Source: Bog-473 sp963777485 | Lineage (GTDB): Bacteria > Actinomycetota > Acidimicrobiia > Acidimicrobiales > RAAP-2 | Reading direction: 5' to 3' | Assembly: GCA_963777485.1 (NCBI GenBank) | Contig: CAVZQP010000003.1 | Span: 124,001 to 188,000 of the forward strand | Length of the DNA: 64,000 nucleotides | Part shown: piece after piece, positions 33,144-41,713 of the stretch | Layout of the letters: each line of letters opens with the position of its first letter | How positions within the stretch are numbered: the stretch's first letter is position 1 | Notes under the pieces: generated by a model | Database searches by the model: none | The model's input: only the letters and a program-made list of their open reading frames with translations | Told to the model about the DNA's origin: nothing | Translations under genes and position numbers: made by a program

Positions 33144-34058
33144 GTGGGGCTGTTGGACGAGAAGGTGGCCATCGTGACCGGAGCCGGGCACGGAATAGGC
33201 CGGGCGCATGCACTCGAACTCGCCAAACAAGGGGCGCGGGTCGTGGTCAACGACCTGGGTTCCAGCGTTCGTGGTGAAGGCAGCGGCCGCGACGCCGACG
33301 ACACCGTCAAGCTGATCGGCGACCGCGGCGGGATGGCGGTGGCCGACTACGGCGACGTAGCCGACCACGAACAGGCCGAGACGCTGATTAAGCGCGCTAT
33401 CGACGAATGGGGCCGGCTCGACATCCTTGTCAATAACGCCGGCATCGTGCGCGACGGCGCGATCTGGAATCTCGACGCAGCCGACTTCGACGCTGTGATC
33501 CGCGTCCATCTCCGGGGGACCTGGTGTTGCTCTCATCATGCCGCCCGGCACTGGCGCGACCGAGCCAAATCCGGCGACAAAGTGATCGGCCGCGTCATCA
33601 ACACCACCTCTGGAGCGGGACTCACCGGCAACTTCGGACAGACTGCCTACGCCGCCGCCAAGGCAGGGATCGTCGGATTGACCCTGACCCTGGCCCAGGA
33701 ACTCGCTCCGTACGGAGTTACCGCCAACGTTGTCGGCCCGGCGGGCGCAACCAGAATCACCGGGACGATGCCATCGGCTCCCCCGGTTGTGGAACCCGAT
33801 GAGATTCCCGAAGACGAATGGCAGGCCATGGACCCCGCAACCAGCTCCCCTCTGGTGGCCTGGCTGGCCAGTGACGAGTCCCAAATCGTCAACGGGCAGG
33901 TCTTCCGCGCCATCCACGACAAAGTGATCTGGATGCAGGGATGGCGCGAGGCAGCCGAGGTCTCCTCGCAACAGCAGCGATGGGATGCGGAGAAACTGGG
34001 CAAGCTCCTGGCAAGCGATGTGTTCCGCGTGGCGACTCCTGGACTCCGGTTTTTGTAA
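33144..34058 (+). CDS. Short-chain dehydrogenase (3-hydroxyacyl-CoA dehydrogenase/MFE-2-like)
   Basis: 304 aa. Cofactor motif TGAGHGIG (residues 12-19) is followed by 'VVVNDLGSSVRGEGS', the long loop after beta-2 typical of the dehydrogenase unit of multifunctional beta-oxidation enzymes. NNAG is at about 92-95, catalytic Ser in 'NTTSGAGLTGN' and Tyr/Lys in 'YAAAKAGIVG'. It would oxidise a 3-hydroxyacyl-CoA with NAD+. GTG 33144 has AAGGAGG 7 nt upstream, one of the best ribosome sites in the window. The C-terminal ~60 residues ('WREAAEVSSQQQRWDAEKLGKLL') are helical and extend past the core fold. Confidence 0.88.
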   Translation: MGLLDEKVAIVTGAGHGIGRAHALELAKQGARVVVNDLGSSVRGEGSGRDADDTVKLIGDRGGMAVADYGDVADHEQAETLIKRAIDEWGRLDILVNNAGIVRDGAIWNLDAADFDAVIRVHLRGTWCCSHHAARHWRDRAKSGDKVIGRVINTTSGAGLTGNFGQTAYAAAKAGIVGLTLTLAQELAPYGVTANVVGPAGATRITGTMPSAPPVVEPDEIPEDEWQAMDPATSSPLVAWLASDESQIVNGQVFRAIHDKVIWMQGWREAAEVSSQQQRWDAEKLGKLLASDVFRVATPGLRFL

Positions 34059-34124
34059 CCACCTGAAGACGAGCTTGAGCCCGTTCCTCGTGCCCCACCG
34101 AAACGAAAGCGCCGCGAGATTGAC

Positions 34125-36062
34125 TCAGCCGAAGGCGTAGTCGGCGCGTTCGACGTGACGGGTCCACTCCCAGTAGAGATCCAGGGGCCACGGTGAGAGG
34201 GTGAAGACCTTGCCTTGGCTGTTCTTGTAATGACTGTGCTCGATGGAAGGGTGCGACCAGACCAGCTGGCCAATCTCACTCTGGTATCGGTTGACATACT
34301 CCTCGTGGGCGTCGGGGCGGACCTCGCTCCAGCGTGATTCAGAGATCAGCGTCTCGCGGATTACCTCGAGCGCGTAGTGCACCTGGAATTCGGCGTGATA
34401 GAAGAGGCTCGCGCCGGCAGCAAGGTTGGTCCCTGGTCCGTACACGCAGAACAGATTGGGGAAGTTGGGCATCGTGATGCCGAGATACGCCGTCGGTTCG
34501 TCTCCCCATTGGTCCCGCAACGAAATGCCGTGCCGACCGGTCACCCGCAGCGACGCAAGGAAGTCGTTGTGACGAAAACCGGTCGCGTAGCAGATTACGT
34601 CCGCGGGATAGTGGGTCCCGTCCGCTGTGACCACGCCATCTGCGTCGATCCTCACGATGGCGGTGCGCACGATGTCGACGTTGGGTCGTTGCAGGCAGCG
34701 CAACCAGGTGCCGTCATCCTGCAGAATGCGCTTCCCCGTCGCGGGGTAATCGGGCACGATCTTCTCCAGAAGATCGGGACGCTCGGCAACCAGGGACTCC
34801 ATCGAAGCCAGTAGGGCCTCGGACCGTCGGGCGTTGACAGCGTTGATTGACCTGTGGGTTGGATCATCGTGCGCGGGGTCGATGCGATAAGGCTCGATCC
34901 CCATCGCGATGCCGGCGAAGGTCATGATGAATCGATACCAGCGCCCATAAAAGGGCAGATGGCGCAGCGCCCACTCGTCTCCGGGTGGCACTGCGGCGTG
35001 GTACAGCGGATTCGGAATGATCCATTGCGCGGTGCGTTGGAAGATGGTCAGTCGCTCCACCTCGGGTGCTATGGCGGGCCCGATCTGAAAGCCGCTCGCC
35101 CCTGCGCCGATGAGTGCGAACCTGGACCCGCTGATGTCGAGGTCATCGGGCCAGCGTGCGGAGTGGAACGACGGACCCGAGAAACGCTCCATTCCGTCGA
35201 TCTGGGGCATTCGCGGCAGGTTCAGTGACCCGACCGCGCTGATGACGAAGCGTGCATCGAGATCCTCCTCGGCGCCATCCGACCTCGTGAGTGCCAAGCG
35301 CCACAGAGCTCGATCCTCGTCCCACCTGGCTTCGGTGACGGTGGTGCCGAACCGGCAATGGGACCGCAGACCGTACTTCTCGACGATGGTGTCGAAGTAC
35401 GCCCGGAGCTCGGGCTGTTGGCAGTAGTACTCGGTCCAGTGATCGGCGGGTTCAAAGGAGAAGCAGTATTGGTGGCTCCCCACGTCGACGCGCGCTCCGG
35501 GGTACCGGTTCTCCCACCACGTGCCTCCGGGTCCCCCGTTCTTATCGATGATGGTGAAGGGCAAACCGGCTTGTGAAAGTCGGATGCCGGCCAGGATCCC
35601 GCCCATCCCGCAGCCGATCACAACGACGGGTGTCGACACCCTCTGCTCCTCGGTGATATCGCTCCCCCACGCGATGGCACCGGCGTCGCCACCTTCAAAC
35701 TGCAGGTCGTCGAAGAAGAGTCCCGCCAAACGGCCCTCAACGGGGCGGCAGCCAAGGAATTCCATCATTTCTTGCAGCACTTCCGTTGGGAGATCCACCG
35801 GCTCGCAACCTCTGTCCCGATAGGCCGCGATCGCCGGGAGCGCACGGCGACGCACCGCAGCACGGTCGTCGTTCGGCATGCCGCTTTGGATGTCGAGCGA
35901 CATCGCAATGCGCGGCCGAATATCCCCCCGGATGAACGATGGATCTCCGGTCATATGCACCAGCGAGCACATCAGGGCCGGGATGCTTACCTCCGCGAGC
36001 GCCTTGGCGATGGCGTCGTCATCGTCCAGGAACGGCTCACCCGCGAACCGGTTGCGCGTCAT
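34125..36062 (-). CDS. Baeyer-Villiger-type flavin monooxygenase (HAPMO-like, long form)
   Basis: 645 aa. The first ~140 residues are a helical N-terminal extension, as in 4-hydroxyacetophenone monooxygenase. The FAD motif GCGMGGILAG lies at about 149-158 and the NADPH motif GAGASG at about 310. Between them 'FSGPSFHSARWPDD' (about 287-300) matches the Baeyer-Villiger fingerprint FxGxxxHxxxW(P/D). It inserts oxygen next to a ketone to give an ester or lactone. ATG 36062 is the first possible start in frame, lacks a ribosome site, and overlaps the stop of a 33-codon reading frame by 4 bp (ATGA), so it is probably translated by coupling. The neighbours are dehydrogenases and a hydrolase that could form the ketone and split the ester. 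Confidence 0.9.
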   Translation of the reverse strand: MTRNRFAGEPFLDDDDAIAKALAEVSIPALMCSLVHMTGDPSFIRGDIRPRIAMSLDIQSGMPNDDRAAVRRRALPAIAAYRDRGCEPVDLPTEVLQEMMEFLGCRPVEGRLAGLFFDDLQFEGGDAGAIAWGSDITEEQRVSTPVVVIGCGMGGILAGIRLSQAGLPFTIIDKNGGPGGTWWENRYPGARVDVGSHQYCFSFEPADHWTEYYCQQPELRAYFDTIVEKYGLRSHCRFGTTVTEARWDEDRALWRLALTRSDGAEEDLDARFVISAVGSLNLPRMPQIDGMERFSGPSFHSARWPDDLDISGSRFALIGAGASGFQIGPAIAPEVERLTIFQRTAQWIIPNPLYHAAVPPGDEWALRHLPFYGRWYRFIMTFAGIAMGIEPYRIDPAHDDPTHRSINAVNARRSEALLASMESLVAERPDLLEKIVPDYPATGKRILQDDGTWLRCLQRPNVDIVRTAIVRIDADGVVTADGTHYPADVICYATGFRHNDFLASLRVTGRHGISLRDQWGDEPTAYLGITMPNFPNLFCVYGPGTNLAAGASLFYHAEFQVHYALEVIRETLISESRWSEVRPDAHEEYVNRYQSEIGQLVWSHPSIEHSHYKNSQGKVFTLSPWPLDLYWEWTRHVERADYAFG

Positions 36063-36160
36063 GACCCGGTGCGGACCGTGCCTCGGGTTGAGCAGGTCCT
36101 CGTCCAGAGCTCGTTGGGGAGGCCTCCCAACGTCTCCTCGAGGGTGATCAGATCGAGCAT
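36059..36160 (-). CDS. Small upstream reading frame (33 aa) coupled to the monooxygenase
   Basis: Minus-strand ATG 36160 opens a 33-codon frame beginning MLDLITLEETLGGLPNELW, whose TGA overlaps the monooxygenase ATG (ATGA). Either it is a real leader peptide that loads ribosomes onto the next start, or the original N-terminus of the larger protein has been cut off by a frameshift. The monooxygenase frame read upstream of its ATG gives a plausible acidic stretch 'LDEDLLNPRHGPHRV' without a start codon, which fits the second option. No good ribosome site precedes it. Confidence 0.45.
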   Translation of the reverse strand: MLDLITLEETLGGLPNELWTRTCSTRGTVRTGS

Positions 36161-36244
36161 GGCGTACCCGTCAGCACCCGGTCAGGATACGGCGGTTCGG
36201 CATATGCTGCCGGACGTGCGGTGCCGAGCAAGCTCACAGTTGCG

Positions 36245-36916
36245 ATGAGTCCGGTCGCCGTGGTGACGGGTGCGGGGCGCGGTCAGGGTGCTGCCGAAGC
36301 AGAGCTGCTCCGCTCGCGCGGGTGGGACGTCGTGACCACCGATGTCGCAGGAGAGGTCGACGTCGTCGCCGACGTGTGCGACGAGCGAGCATGGAGTTCT
36401 TTGGTTCAAGGCGTCCTTGAACGTCACGGCAGACTTGATGGCCTCGTCAACAATGCCGCGGTCCATCACACCCGGCCGCTTCTGGAAGAGCGGGTCGAGG
36501 AAGTCGAACGACTCTTCCGTATCAATACCCTGGGACCTTTCCTCGGCATCCAGGCCGTGGCACCCGCTATGAGGGGAGGGTCGATCGTCAACGTGTCGTC
36601 ATTCGCGGGCGCCCGGGGTCTCCCCGGCCACACCGCTTACGGAGCAGCCAAGTGGGCACTCCGTGGCATCAGCCGGACCGCCGCCGTGGAGCTCGGTCCT
36701 CACGGAATCCGCGTCAACGCCGTGCTCCCCGGCCCTATCGATACAGCGATGTTGCCCGTACCCGAGGACCAACGAACCACGCGCTTCTCCCAACTTCCGC
36801 TGGGTCGCGCGGGCACGCCAACGGAGGTCGCGGAAGTCGTATGTTTCCTCCTTTCGGACGCTGCGTCATACGTGACCGGCGCCGAGATCGCAGTCGATGG
36901 CGGGATAGCGGCCTGA
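36245..36916 (+). CDS. Short-chain dehydrogenase/reductase (SDR)
   Basis: 223 aa from ATG 36245; GTG 36221 would add eight residues and neither start has a clear Shine-Dalgarno. Cofactor motif TGAGRGQG lies near residue 8, 'DVVADVCDE' gives the adenine-binding Asp, NNAA replaces NNAG (about 68-71), catalytic Ser is in 'NVSSFAGARG' and Tyr/Lys in 'YGAAKWALRG', with 'DGGIAA' at the C-terminus. This is a classical NAD-dependent SDR, likely acting on an alcohol or ketone linked to the monooxygenase substrate. It is divergent from that gene and followed by the sulfotransferase 20 bp downstream. Confidence 0.86.
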   Translation: MSPVAVVTGAGRGQGAAEAELLRSRGWDVVTTDVAGEVDVVADVCDERAWSSLVQGVLERHGRLDGLVNNAAVHHTRPLLEERVEEVERLFRINTLGPFLGIQAVAPAMRGGSIVNVSSFAGARGLPGHTAYGAAKWALRGISRTAAVELGPHGIRVNAVLPGPIDTAMLPVPEDQRTTRFSQLPLGRAGTPTEVAEVVCFLLSDAASYVTGAEIAVDGGIAA

Positions 36917-36936
36917 CTCCGGGTGAGACTGAGTTG

Positions 36937-38112
36937 ATGACCGCCGACACGCTTGCGCTTTCCCAACTGGTCGATCAAGCGCAACAAACCACAGGGCTTG
37001 ACGACTTCGGCGATCAGTCGTGGAAGGAGGGGGCCGAACGGTTGCTTTCTGACTTGAACGAGAGGGCCGCCCTTACCGAAGTTGGCGGCCTCATCGCTGG
37101 GTCCGACGTCGTCGAATACCTGAGCGGTCGACTGCGCGTCGTCGACTGGGTCAAGCGCAATCCTTCTATAGCTGAGGCGGACATCCGACCCCCGATTGTC
37201 GTCCTCGGACAACCGCGGACCGGGACGACCATCCTGTTCGATGTTCTGGCTCAGGACCCCGCAAACCGCGTGCCGCTGACGTGGGAGGTCGACCAGCCGT
37301 GGCCTCCGCCGGAGACCGCCACCTACGAATCTGACCCCCGAATCGAAGAGGTGGACGCCAAACTGGCCAACGTAGACCTCCTCATCCCGGGCTTCCGCGC
37401 CATGCACGACATGGGCGCCAGGCTCGGCCAGGAATGCGTGCGAATCACAGCAGCCGACTTCCGAAGCATGATCTTCTCGACGCAGTACCGGGTGCCGGAG
37501 TACCAACGCTGGCTGCTCCATCAGGCCGATATGGCGTCCGCTTATCGGTACCACCGCTTGTTCTTGCAGTACTTGCAGTCGGCGCATTCCGGCGATCGAT
37601 GGGTTATCAAGTCGCCCGCCCATCTGTGGTCGCTCGACGCCATGTTCCGCGAGTATCCGGAGGCACTGATCGTTCAGACCCATCGGGATCCCCTGCGGGT
37701 CGTCTGCTCGCTGGCATCACTCGTCGATCTTCTTCGTCGCCTAGCGAGCGACGACGTGTTGATCTCAGAGGTCGCGGCCGAGTGGGTCGACGATATCGTC
37801 CTCGGTCTTGATAGGGCCATCGAGGCGCGAAAGAACGGGACTGTGCCGGCCGGACAAGCGGTGGACGTCCTGTTCAGGGATTTCCTTCAGGACCCCATGG
37901 CAGTCGTCGGAACGATCTACGAACGCTTGGGCATCGAGCTGAGCGTCGATGCAGAGAAGGCAATGCGAGCCTTCCTGGCCGCCAACCCACAAGAGAAGCA
38001 CGGCGGGCACAAGTACTCGTTCGCCGACACAGGCCTCGATGCGGGACTCCTGCGAGAACGGACGCGTGCGTATACCGAGTTCTTCGACATACCGGAGGAG
38101 CCCTTGCCGTAA
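36937..38112 (+). CDS. Sulfotransferase family 3 protein
   Basis: 391 aa. The 5'-phosphosulfate-binding loop is 'VVLGQPRTGTTILFDVLAQDP' (about 87-105), the 3'-phosphate-binding region is 'EALIVQTHRDPLRVVCSLASL' (about 245-265), and 'WVIKSPAHLWSLDAM' lies between them. It belongs to the PAPS-dependent sulfotransferase group common in mycobacteria and other actinobacteria, some of which act on lipids or sterols. ATG 36937 is chosen because it begins the conserved region; the upstream frame overlaps the SDR gene. The stop TAA overlaps the next ATG (TAATG), so it is coupled to the alcohol dehydrogenase gene. Confidence 0.85.
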   Translation: MTADTLALSQLVDQAQQTTGLDDFGDQSWKEGAERLLSDLNERAALTEVGGLIAGSDVVEYLSGRLRVVDWVKRNPSIAEADIRPPIVVLGQPRTGTTILFDVLAQDPANRVPLTWEVDQPWPPPETATYESDPRIEEVDAKLANVDLLIPGFRAMHDMGARLGQECVRITAADFRSMIFSTQYRVPEYQRWLLHQADMASAYRYHRLFLQYLQSAHSGDRWVIKSPAHLWSLDAMFREYPEALIVQTHRDPLRVVCSLASLVDLLRRLASDDVLISEVAAEWVDDIVLGLDRAIEARKNGTVPAGQAVDVLFRDFLQDPMAVVGTIYERLGIELSVDAEKAMRAFLAANPQEKHGGHKYSFADTGLDAGLLRERTRAYTEFFDIPEEPLP

Positions 38113-39185
38113 TGTCGGAGCCAATGGCAGTTCCAAGCCACATGCGCGCATGGCGAACACACGAGTACGGGCAACCGTTAGAGGCGCTCAAGCTCGACGT
38201 GGTTCCCATTCCTGACCCTGGCCCCGGGGAATTGCGCATCAAGGTCGACGCGATCCCGCTCAATCTCAACGACCTCGAACGGATCACCGGCGGCAACATG
38301 ATGGTTCGTCCCGAACTTCCTTACAGTCCTGGCATGGAAGTCATGGGCACGGTCGATACGTGCGGTGACGGAACCGGACACTGGGCCGGCAGGCGCGTGG
38401 TGTCGATTCCCACCGGGGCGTACGGCGGCTTCGCCGAATATGCAATCTGTCCCCTCACTTCGACATTCGAGATGCCAGAGTCGATTCCGCTTCCGGATGC
38501 CGCCGCCTTGTTCTTCCCTTTTCATCTGGCCTGGTTGGGCCTTATCGACCGTGCAAACCTTCAAGCCGGCGAGACGGTTCTCATCCATGCTGCAGCCGGT
38601 GGGTCGGGTTCGGCGGCGGTGCAACTCGCCGCATACCGCGGTGCCCGGGTCTTCGCAACCGCCGGCACCGATGACAAAGTCCGCCTGTGTCGAGAACTCG
38701 GGGCTCATGTGGCGGTCAATTACAACACGGACGACTTTGCGGAGATCGTGCTTCGAGAGACGAGGAGCCAAGGGGTCGATGTCGTCTTCGACAATGTCGG
38801 CGAGGCGGTCCTGGAGAAGTCGCTGCAGTGCACCAAGTACAACGGTCGCTACCTGATGATGGGCTTTGCATCCAACAAGGCAGTCGCTGACGAGAAGTTC
38901 ATCGTGCCGAGACGGATCGCATTGGGAAATCTCAAGCTTTGCGGTGTCCTACTTTCCTACCAAGAGCCGGACGCTTTGGCATTTCTCAAAACAGGCATGG
39001 GCTGGAACTTCATTCCCAGTGAGTTGGGCTCCCGGATCATGGATGAAATCGTCTCACTCGTACTCTCGAAAGATGTCAGGCCGGTCGTTGGACGCGTCGT
39101 CGACTTCGAGGAGATACCAGCGGCGATCGACGCGATGGCTCGACGGGACACCGTCGGCCGCACGATTGCCTTGATCACGAAGTAG
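38112..39185 (+). CDS. NAD(P)-dependent alcohol dehydrogenase/quinone oxidoreductase (MDR, zinc-independent)
   Basis: 357 aa. Medium-chain dehydrogenase fold: N-terminal GroES-like part (about 20-140) with 'LNLNDLERITGG' and 'PYSPGMEVMGTV', then the nucleotide-binding motif 'HAAAGGSGSAAVQLAAYRGA' (about 157-176). The catalytic and structural zinc cysteines are absent, as in NADPH:quinone oxidoreductases such as Qor. It likely reduces enones or quinones. The TAATG overlap with the sulfotransferase gene indicates coupled synthesis. It converges on the alpha/beta hydrolase gene with 30 bp between stops. Confidence 0.87.
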   Translation: MSEPMAVPSHMRAWRTHEYGQPLEALKLDVVPIPDPGPGELRIKVDAIPLNLNDLERITGGNMMVRPELPYSPGMEVMGTVDTCGDGTGHWAGRRVVSIPTGAYGGFAEYAICPLTSTFEMPESIPLPDAAALFFPFHLAWLGLIDRANLQAGETVLIHAAAGGSGSAAVQLAAYRGARVFATAGTDDKVRLCRELGAHVAVNYNTDDFAEIVLRETRSQGVDVVFDNVGEAVLEKSLQCTKYNGRYLMMGFASNKAVADEKFIVPRRIALGNLKLCGVLLSYQEPDALAFLKTGMGWNFIPSELGSRIMDEIVSLVLSKDVRPVVGRVVDFEEIPAAIDAMARRDTVGRTIALITK

Positions 39186-39215
39186 CCGTTGGTCGCTCCA
39201 GGCTCTCTCGCTTGC

Positions 39216-40169
39216 CTATCGTCCCCCGGCTGGCCGCAGGTGAGCCGAGAACCATTCGCAGGCGACGTTCGCGGCACGCTCGAACTGATCGGTGTAGGCC
39301 GCGAAATGTCCTCCTGGGTAGAGCTCGAGCCGCTTGGGCTCTAGGGCCCGGTTGAACGCCCCCAGGCACAGGTCGGTGGGACACACGACGTCCGAGTCAC
39401 CGACGACCATCAATAGTGGGGTCGGCGCGATGCGCTCCACAAAAGATCCGGGCTCGTACTCCGAATAAAGCTCCAGCGATCGGAGGGTCACCTCGTTCCT
39501 CCAGTTGGCAAAACGCCATTGGTCTTCCGGTGGCGACAACTGTCCGGTGAAGAATGCCCAGGCATCCGAGCTGGCATGCGACGCAAGAACGCTGTCCGAT
39601 GGAGCGACCACCATCGGCACCATCTTCGGCGATCCCCCTCGAAATCGCGCTCTCCGATCCGCATCAAAGGCACGGCGTTGATCAACAAGCGCAGGAGGAG
39701 CCGTGCGCCGCAACGTCGACTGCCACCCGCTGATCGTGGGAACTTGTGCCACCACGCACTTCACGCGTCGATCGATCGCAGCCACGACAAGGACGTGACC
39801 TCCCGCGTAGCTGGTTCCCCAGATGCCCACTCGATCGGGGTCGACGTCCTTCAACGTCTCCGCGTAGGTGATGGCATGCCGGTAGTCACGAACCTGCAGC
39901 CACGGGTCCAATTCTTGTCGAGGTTCCCCCTCGCTTTCACCGAAGTTCCGATGATCGTAAGCCACAACGCAGAATCCAGAGGCAGCAAAGGCGGCGGCGT
40001 ACTTGTCGAGATAGAACTCCTTGAGGCAGTTGTAACCGTGCGCCATGACCACGACCGGCGCCGGAGTCTGATCTGGCTTCGGACGGTAGAGCCACCCCCT
40101 CAAGGTGTTCCCTTCTGCGTCGAAGGCGATGTCGCGCACTTCGTAGGCGTTGCCGGCGCCAGCAGACAT
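39216..40169 (-). CDS. Alpha/beta hydrolase (dienelactone hydrolase/S15-like)
   Basis: 317 aa from ATG 40169; an extension to 40274 is possible but lacks family similarity. Nucleophile elbow is GTSYAGG (about 132-138), the oxyanion strand is 'VVVMAHGYNCLKEFYLDKYAAAF', the acid residue lies in 'VVGDSDVVCP' (about 265-274) and the catalytic His in 'YPGGHFAAY' (about 295-303). It could hydrolyse the ester or lactone made by the nearby Baeyer-Villiger enzyme. It has no lid domain of note and no signal peptide, so it is cytoplasmic. Confidence 0.85.
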   Translation of the reverse strand: MSAGAGNAYEVRDIAFDAEGNTLRGWLYRPKPDQTPAPVVVMAHGYNCLKEFYLDKYAAAFAASGFCVVAYDHRNFGESEGEPRQELDPWLQVRDYRHAITYAETLKDVDPDRVGIWGTSYAGGHVLVVAAIDRRVKCVVAQVPTISGWQSTLRRTAPPALVDQRRAFDADRRARFRGGSPKMVPMVVAPSDSVLASHASSDAWAFFTGQLSPPEDQWRFANWRNEVTLRSLELYSEYEPGSFVERIAPTPLLMVVGDSDVVCPTDLCLGAFNRALEPKRLELYPGGHFAAYTDQFERAANVACEWFSAHLRPAGGR

Positions 40170-40509
40170 CTCGCCAGTTTCGCATAGGACGAGCAGAAAC
40201 GCCCCTGCCGCGCTCTTCTGTGCCCGCGCCTGGGTCCGCCCTACGACTTCAGACTCACCTTTCGCTCCCCGCATCGACTCTGGAGGGACGATTGATCGAA
40301 AAGGTAGGGATTTCGGCGGCTAACTATGAGATGATGACATCGCACTTGGCGAAATAGCGGTACGAACTTCGGGGATCCGGGGTGGCCTGCTTCCGCGACA
40401 AACGTTGAACCCTTGGCGAGTATGGCAACGCCGGAATGGGCGGTAGACGGGCGTTCGGCGACTTAAGGCTTCACCGGTCTGCGAAGTTCACACGGGCCGG
40501 GAGGGGACC
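40170..40509. other. Intergenic, no gene seen
   Basis: 340 bp between divergent genes. The first ~100 bp could be an N-terminal extension of the hydrolase frame. The rest holds scattered AT-rich patches such as GGCTAACTATGAGATGATG near 40318 that may include the promoters. No repeat, tRNA or recognisable riboswitch was found. Confidence 0.5.
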
Positions 40510-41112
40510 ATGAAGGGGAACCCAGACATCAGCTTCCAAGAGTCCATGCGGCGATCGCCGTTTGAGCGCTACTTGCGAAGAATGCGGGGAACGCCTGGCG
40601 CAAGCGTTCACCCGAAAGCAAGTCCGTTTACCGTGTTGACCGCGTTCCTTGGCTGCTTCGTCGGCATATACGTGATCGCCCTGCCCGAGGTGGTCGACCT
40701 CCCGCTTTCCACCAAATTCTTTCTCATCGGATCGTTCGGAGCTTCCGCCGCACTTCTTTTCGGAGCACCCCGCGCTCCCCTCGCGCAGCCAAGAAGTCTG
40801 ATTTTTGGTCAGCTGATCGCGGCGGTCTGTGGAGTGACGGCTTTCAAGCTCGTCGGCGGTGACGTGGGGTTAGCCGCCGGCTTGGCCGTGGGATCTGCCA
40901 CGGCGATCATGCTTCTCACCGGTTCGCTGCATCCGCCGGCCGGAGCGACAGCACTCATCGCCGTTCTCGGTCCGGCGAAAGTGCATGCGCTGGGTTATGC
41001 GTACGTGCTCAGCCCAGTCCTAGTCGGCGTCATGACGTTGCTCGTCGTAGCGCTCCTGATCAACAACCTCTCTCCGGACGAGAACCGTCATTATCCGCTG
41101 TCGTGGTGGTGA
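40510..41112 (+). CDS. HPP family integral membrane protein
   Basis: 200 aa. Four hydrophobic segments are visible: about 40-62 ('FTVLTAFLGCFVGIYVIALP'), 70-90 ('FFLIGSFGASAALLFGA'), 98-140 and 160-185. The diagnostic block is 'LTGSLHPPAGATALIAVLG' (about 137-155), containing the HPP motif, with 'APLAQPRS' and 'INNLSPDENRHYP' as in the family. Members include nitrite-transport proteins of chloroplasts and cyanobacteria; bacterial members are often fused to CBS domains, which are absent here. GGGAGGGG precedes the ATG. It stands alone between unrelated genes. Confidence 0.86.
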   Translation: MKGNPDISFQESMRRSPFERYLRRMRGTPGASVHPKASPFTVLTAFLGCFVGIYVIALPEVVDLPLSTKFFLIGSFGASAALLFGAPRAPLAQPRSLIFGQLIAAVCGVTAFKLVGGDVGLAAGLAVGSATAIMLLTGSLHPPAGATALIAVLGPAKVHALGYAYVLSPVLVGVMTLLVVALLINNLSPDENRHYPLSWW

Positions 41113-41470
41113 ACACGGTGACTCCAACTCTCTTGGTTGGGTGAGGCAAGTTCCTCGACGTTCTGGCGGGCAGAAGCAGTGCGAAGCAAGCGCCGCCCGA
41201 CGGCGGTTTGGCCATTGCGGCTGGAACTGGCCACGTGGTTGGAGCTACCTGCCACTTGGCGCGCCACACCCAAAAACGCCATTACGGAAGGGGTCGTGAG
41301 GGTCCCTCCACGATCCGAGGGGCGCTACCAGTGAGCCCGGAAGACCCGGTACTAATTGCTCTTTTTGTACGAAATGCCCGGTCAGATGATTGAAAAATGC
41401 CCGTTGGAATCGCAAGAGTTCCGTAGGGCTTCACACACGGGTTGTCTTTCGCGACGGCCTGGGGGCGGAA
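41113..41470. other. Intergenic, weak hairpins only
   Basis: 358 bp after the HPP gene. TACCAGTGAGCCCGGAAGAC then CCGGTA (about 41327-41353) can fold weakly and is followed by CTCTTTTTG, so it may be a terminator. No coding potential or known RNA family is recognised. Confidence 0.35.
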
Positions 41471-41713
41471 ATGAAGAATCGGTACGGGTGGCTCGTCGGA
41501 CTCTTTGCTCTCTTGACGACGACCACGATGACCGTTGCACTGAGTAGTGGTGCTGCACAGGCGGCATCTGGCGGCATTGGGCTGAGGCGATTGCGCCATT
41601 CCCCTGTCCGCGTCTGCAGTTCCCCGCTGCTCTTGGTCAGTATCGCCGCGCGGTGCGGCGGATGTTGCACGTTCGAGTTGCCGGCACTCACGAATCGACT
41701 GAGGCTGGGCTGA
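41471..41713 (+). CDS. Small secreted protein or truncated gene
   Basis: 80 aa. The N-terminus 'MKNRYGWLVGLFALL' with 'SSGAAQAASGG' is a convincing Sec signal peptide ending near residue 31 (AQA). The remaining ~50 residues ('LRRLRHSPVRVCSSPLLLV...') lose any protein-like pattern and have a Cys pair. GGGGGCGG lies just upstream of ATG 41471. The good signal peptide with a poor mature part suggests the 3' portion was replaced, with the frame now running 26 bp into the convergent GGDEF gene. It could equally be a short species-specific protein. Confidence 0.4.
   Translation: MKNRYGWLVGLFALLTTTTMTVALSSGAAQAASGGIGLRRLRHSPVRVCSSPLLLVSIAARCGGCCTFELPALTNRLRLG

Noticed and set aside
40280..40509. 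Riboswitch upstream of the HPP gene
   Set aside because: Several short complementary stretches exist but none matches a recognised aptamer and they are not clearly nested.
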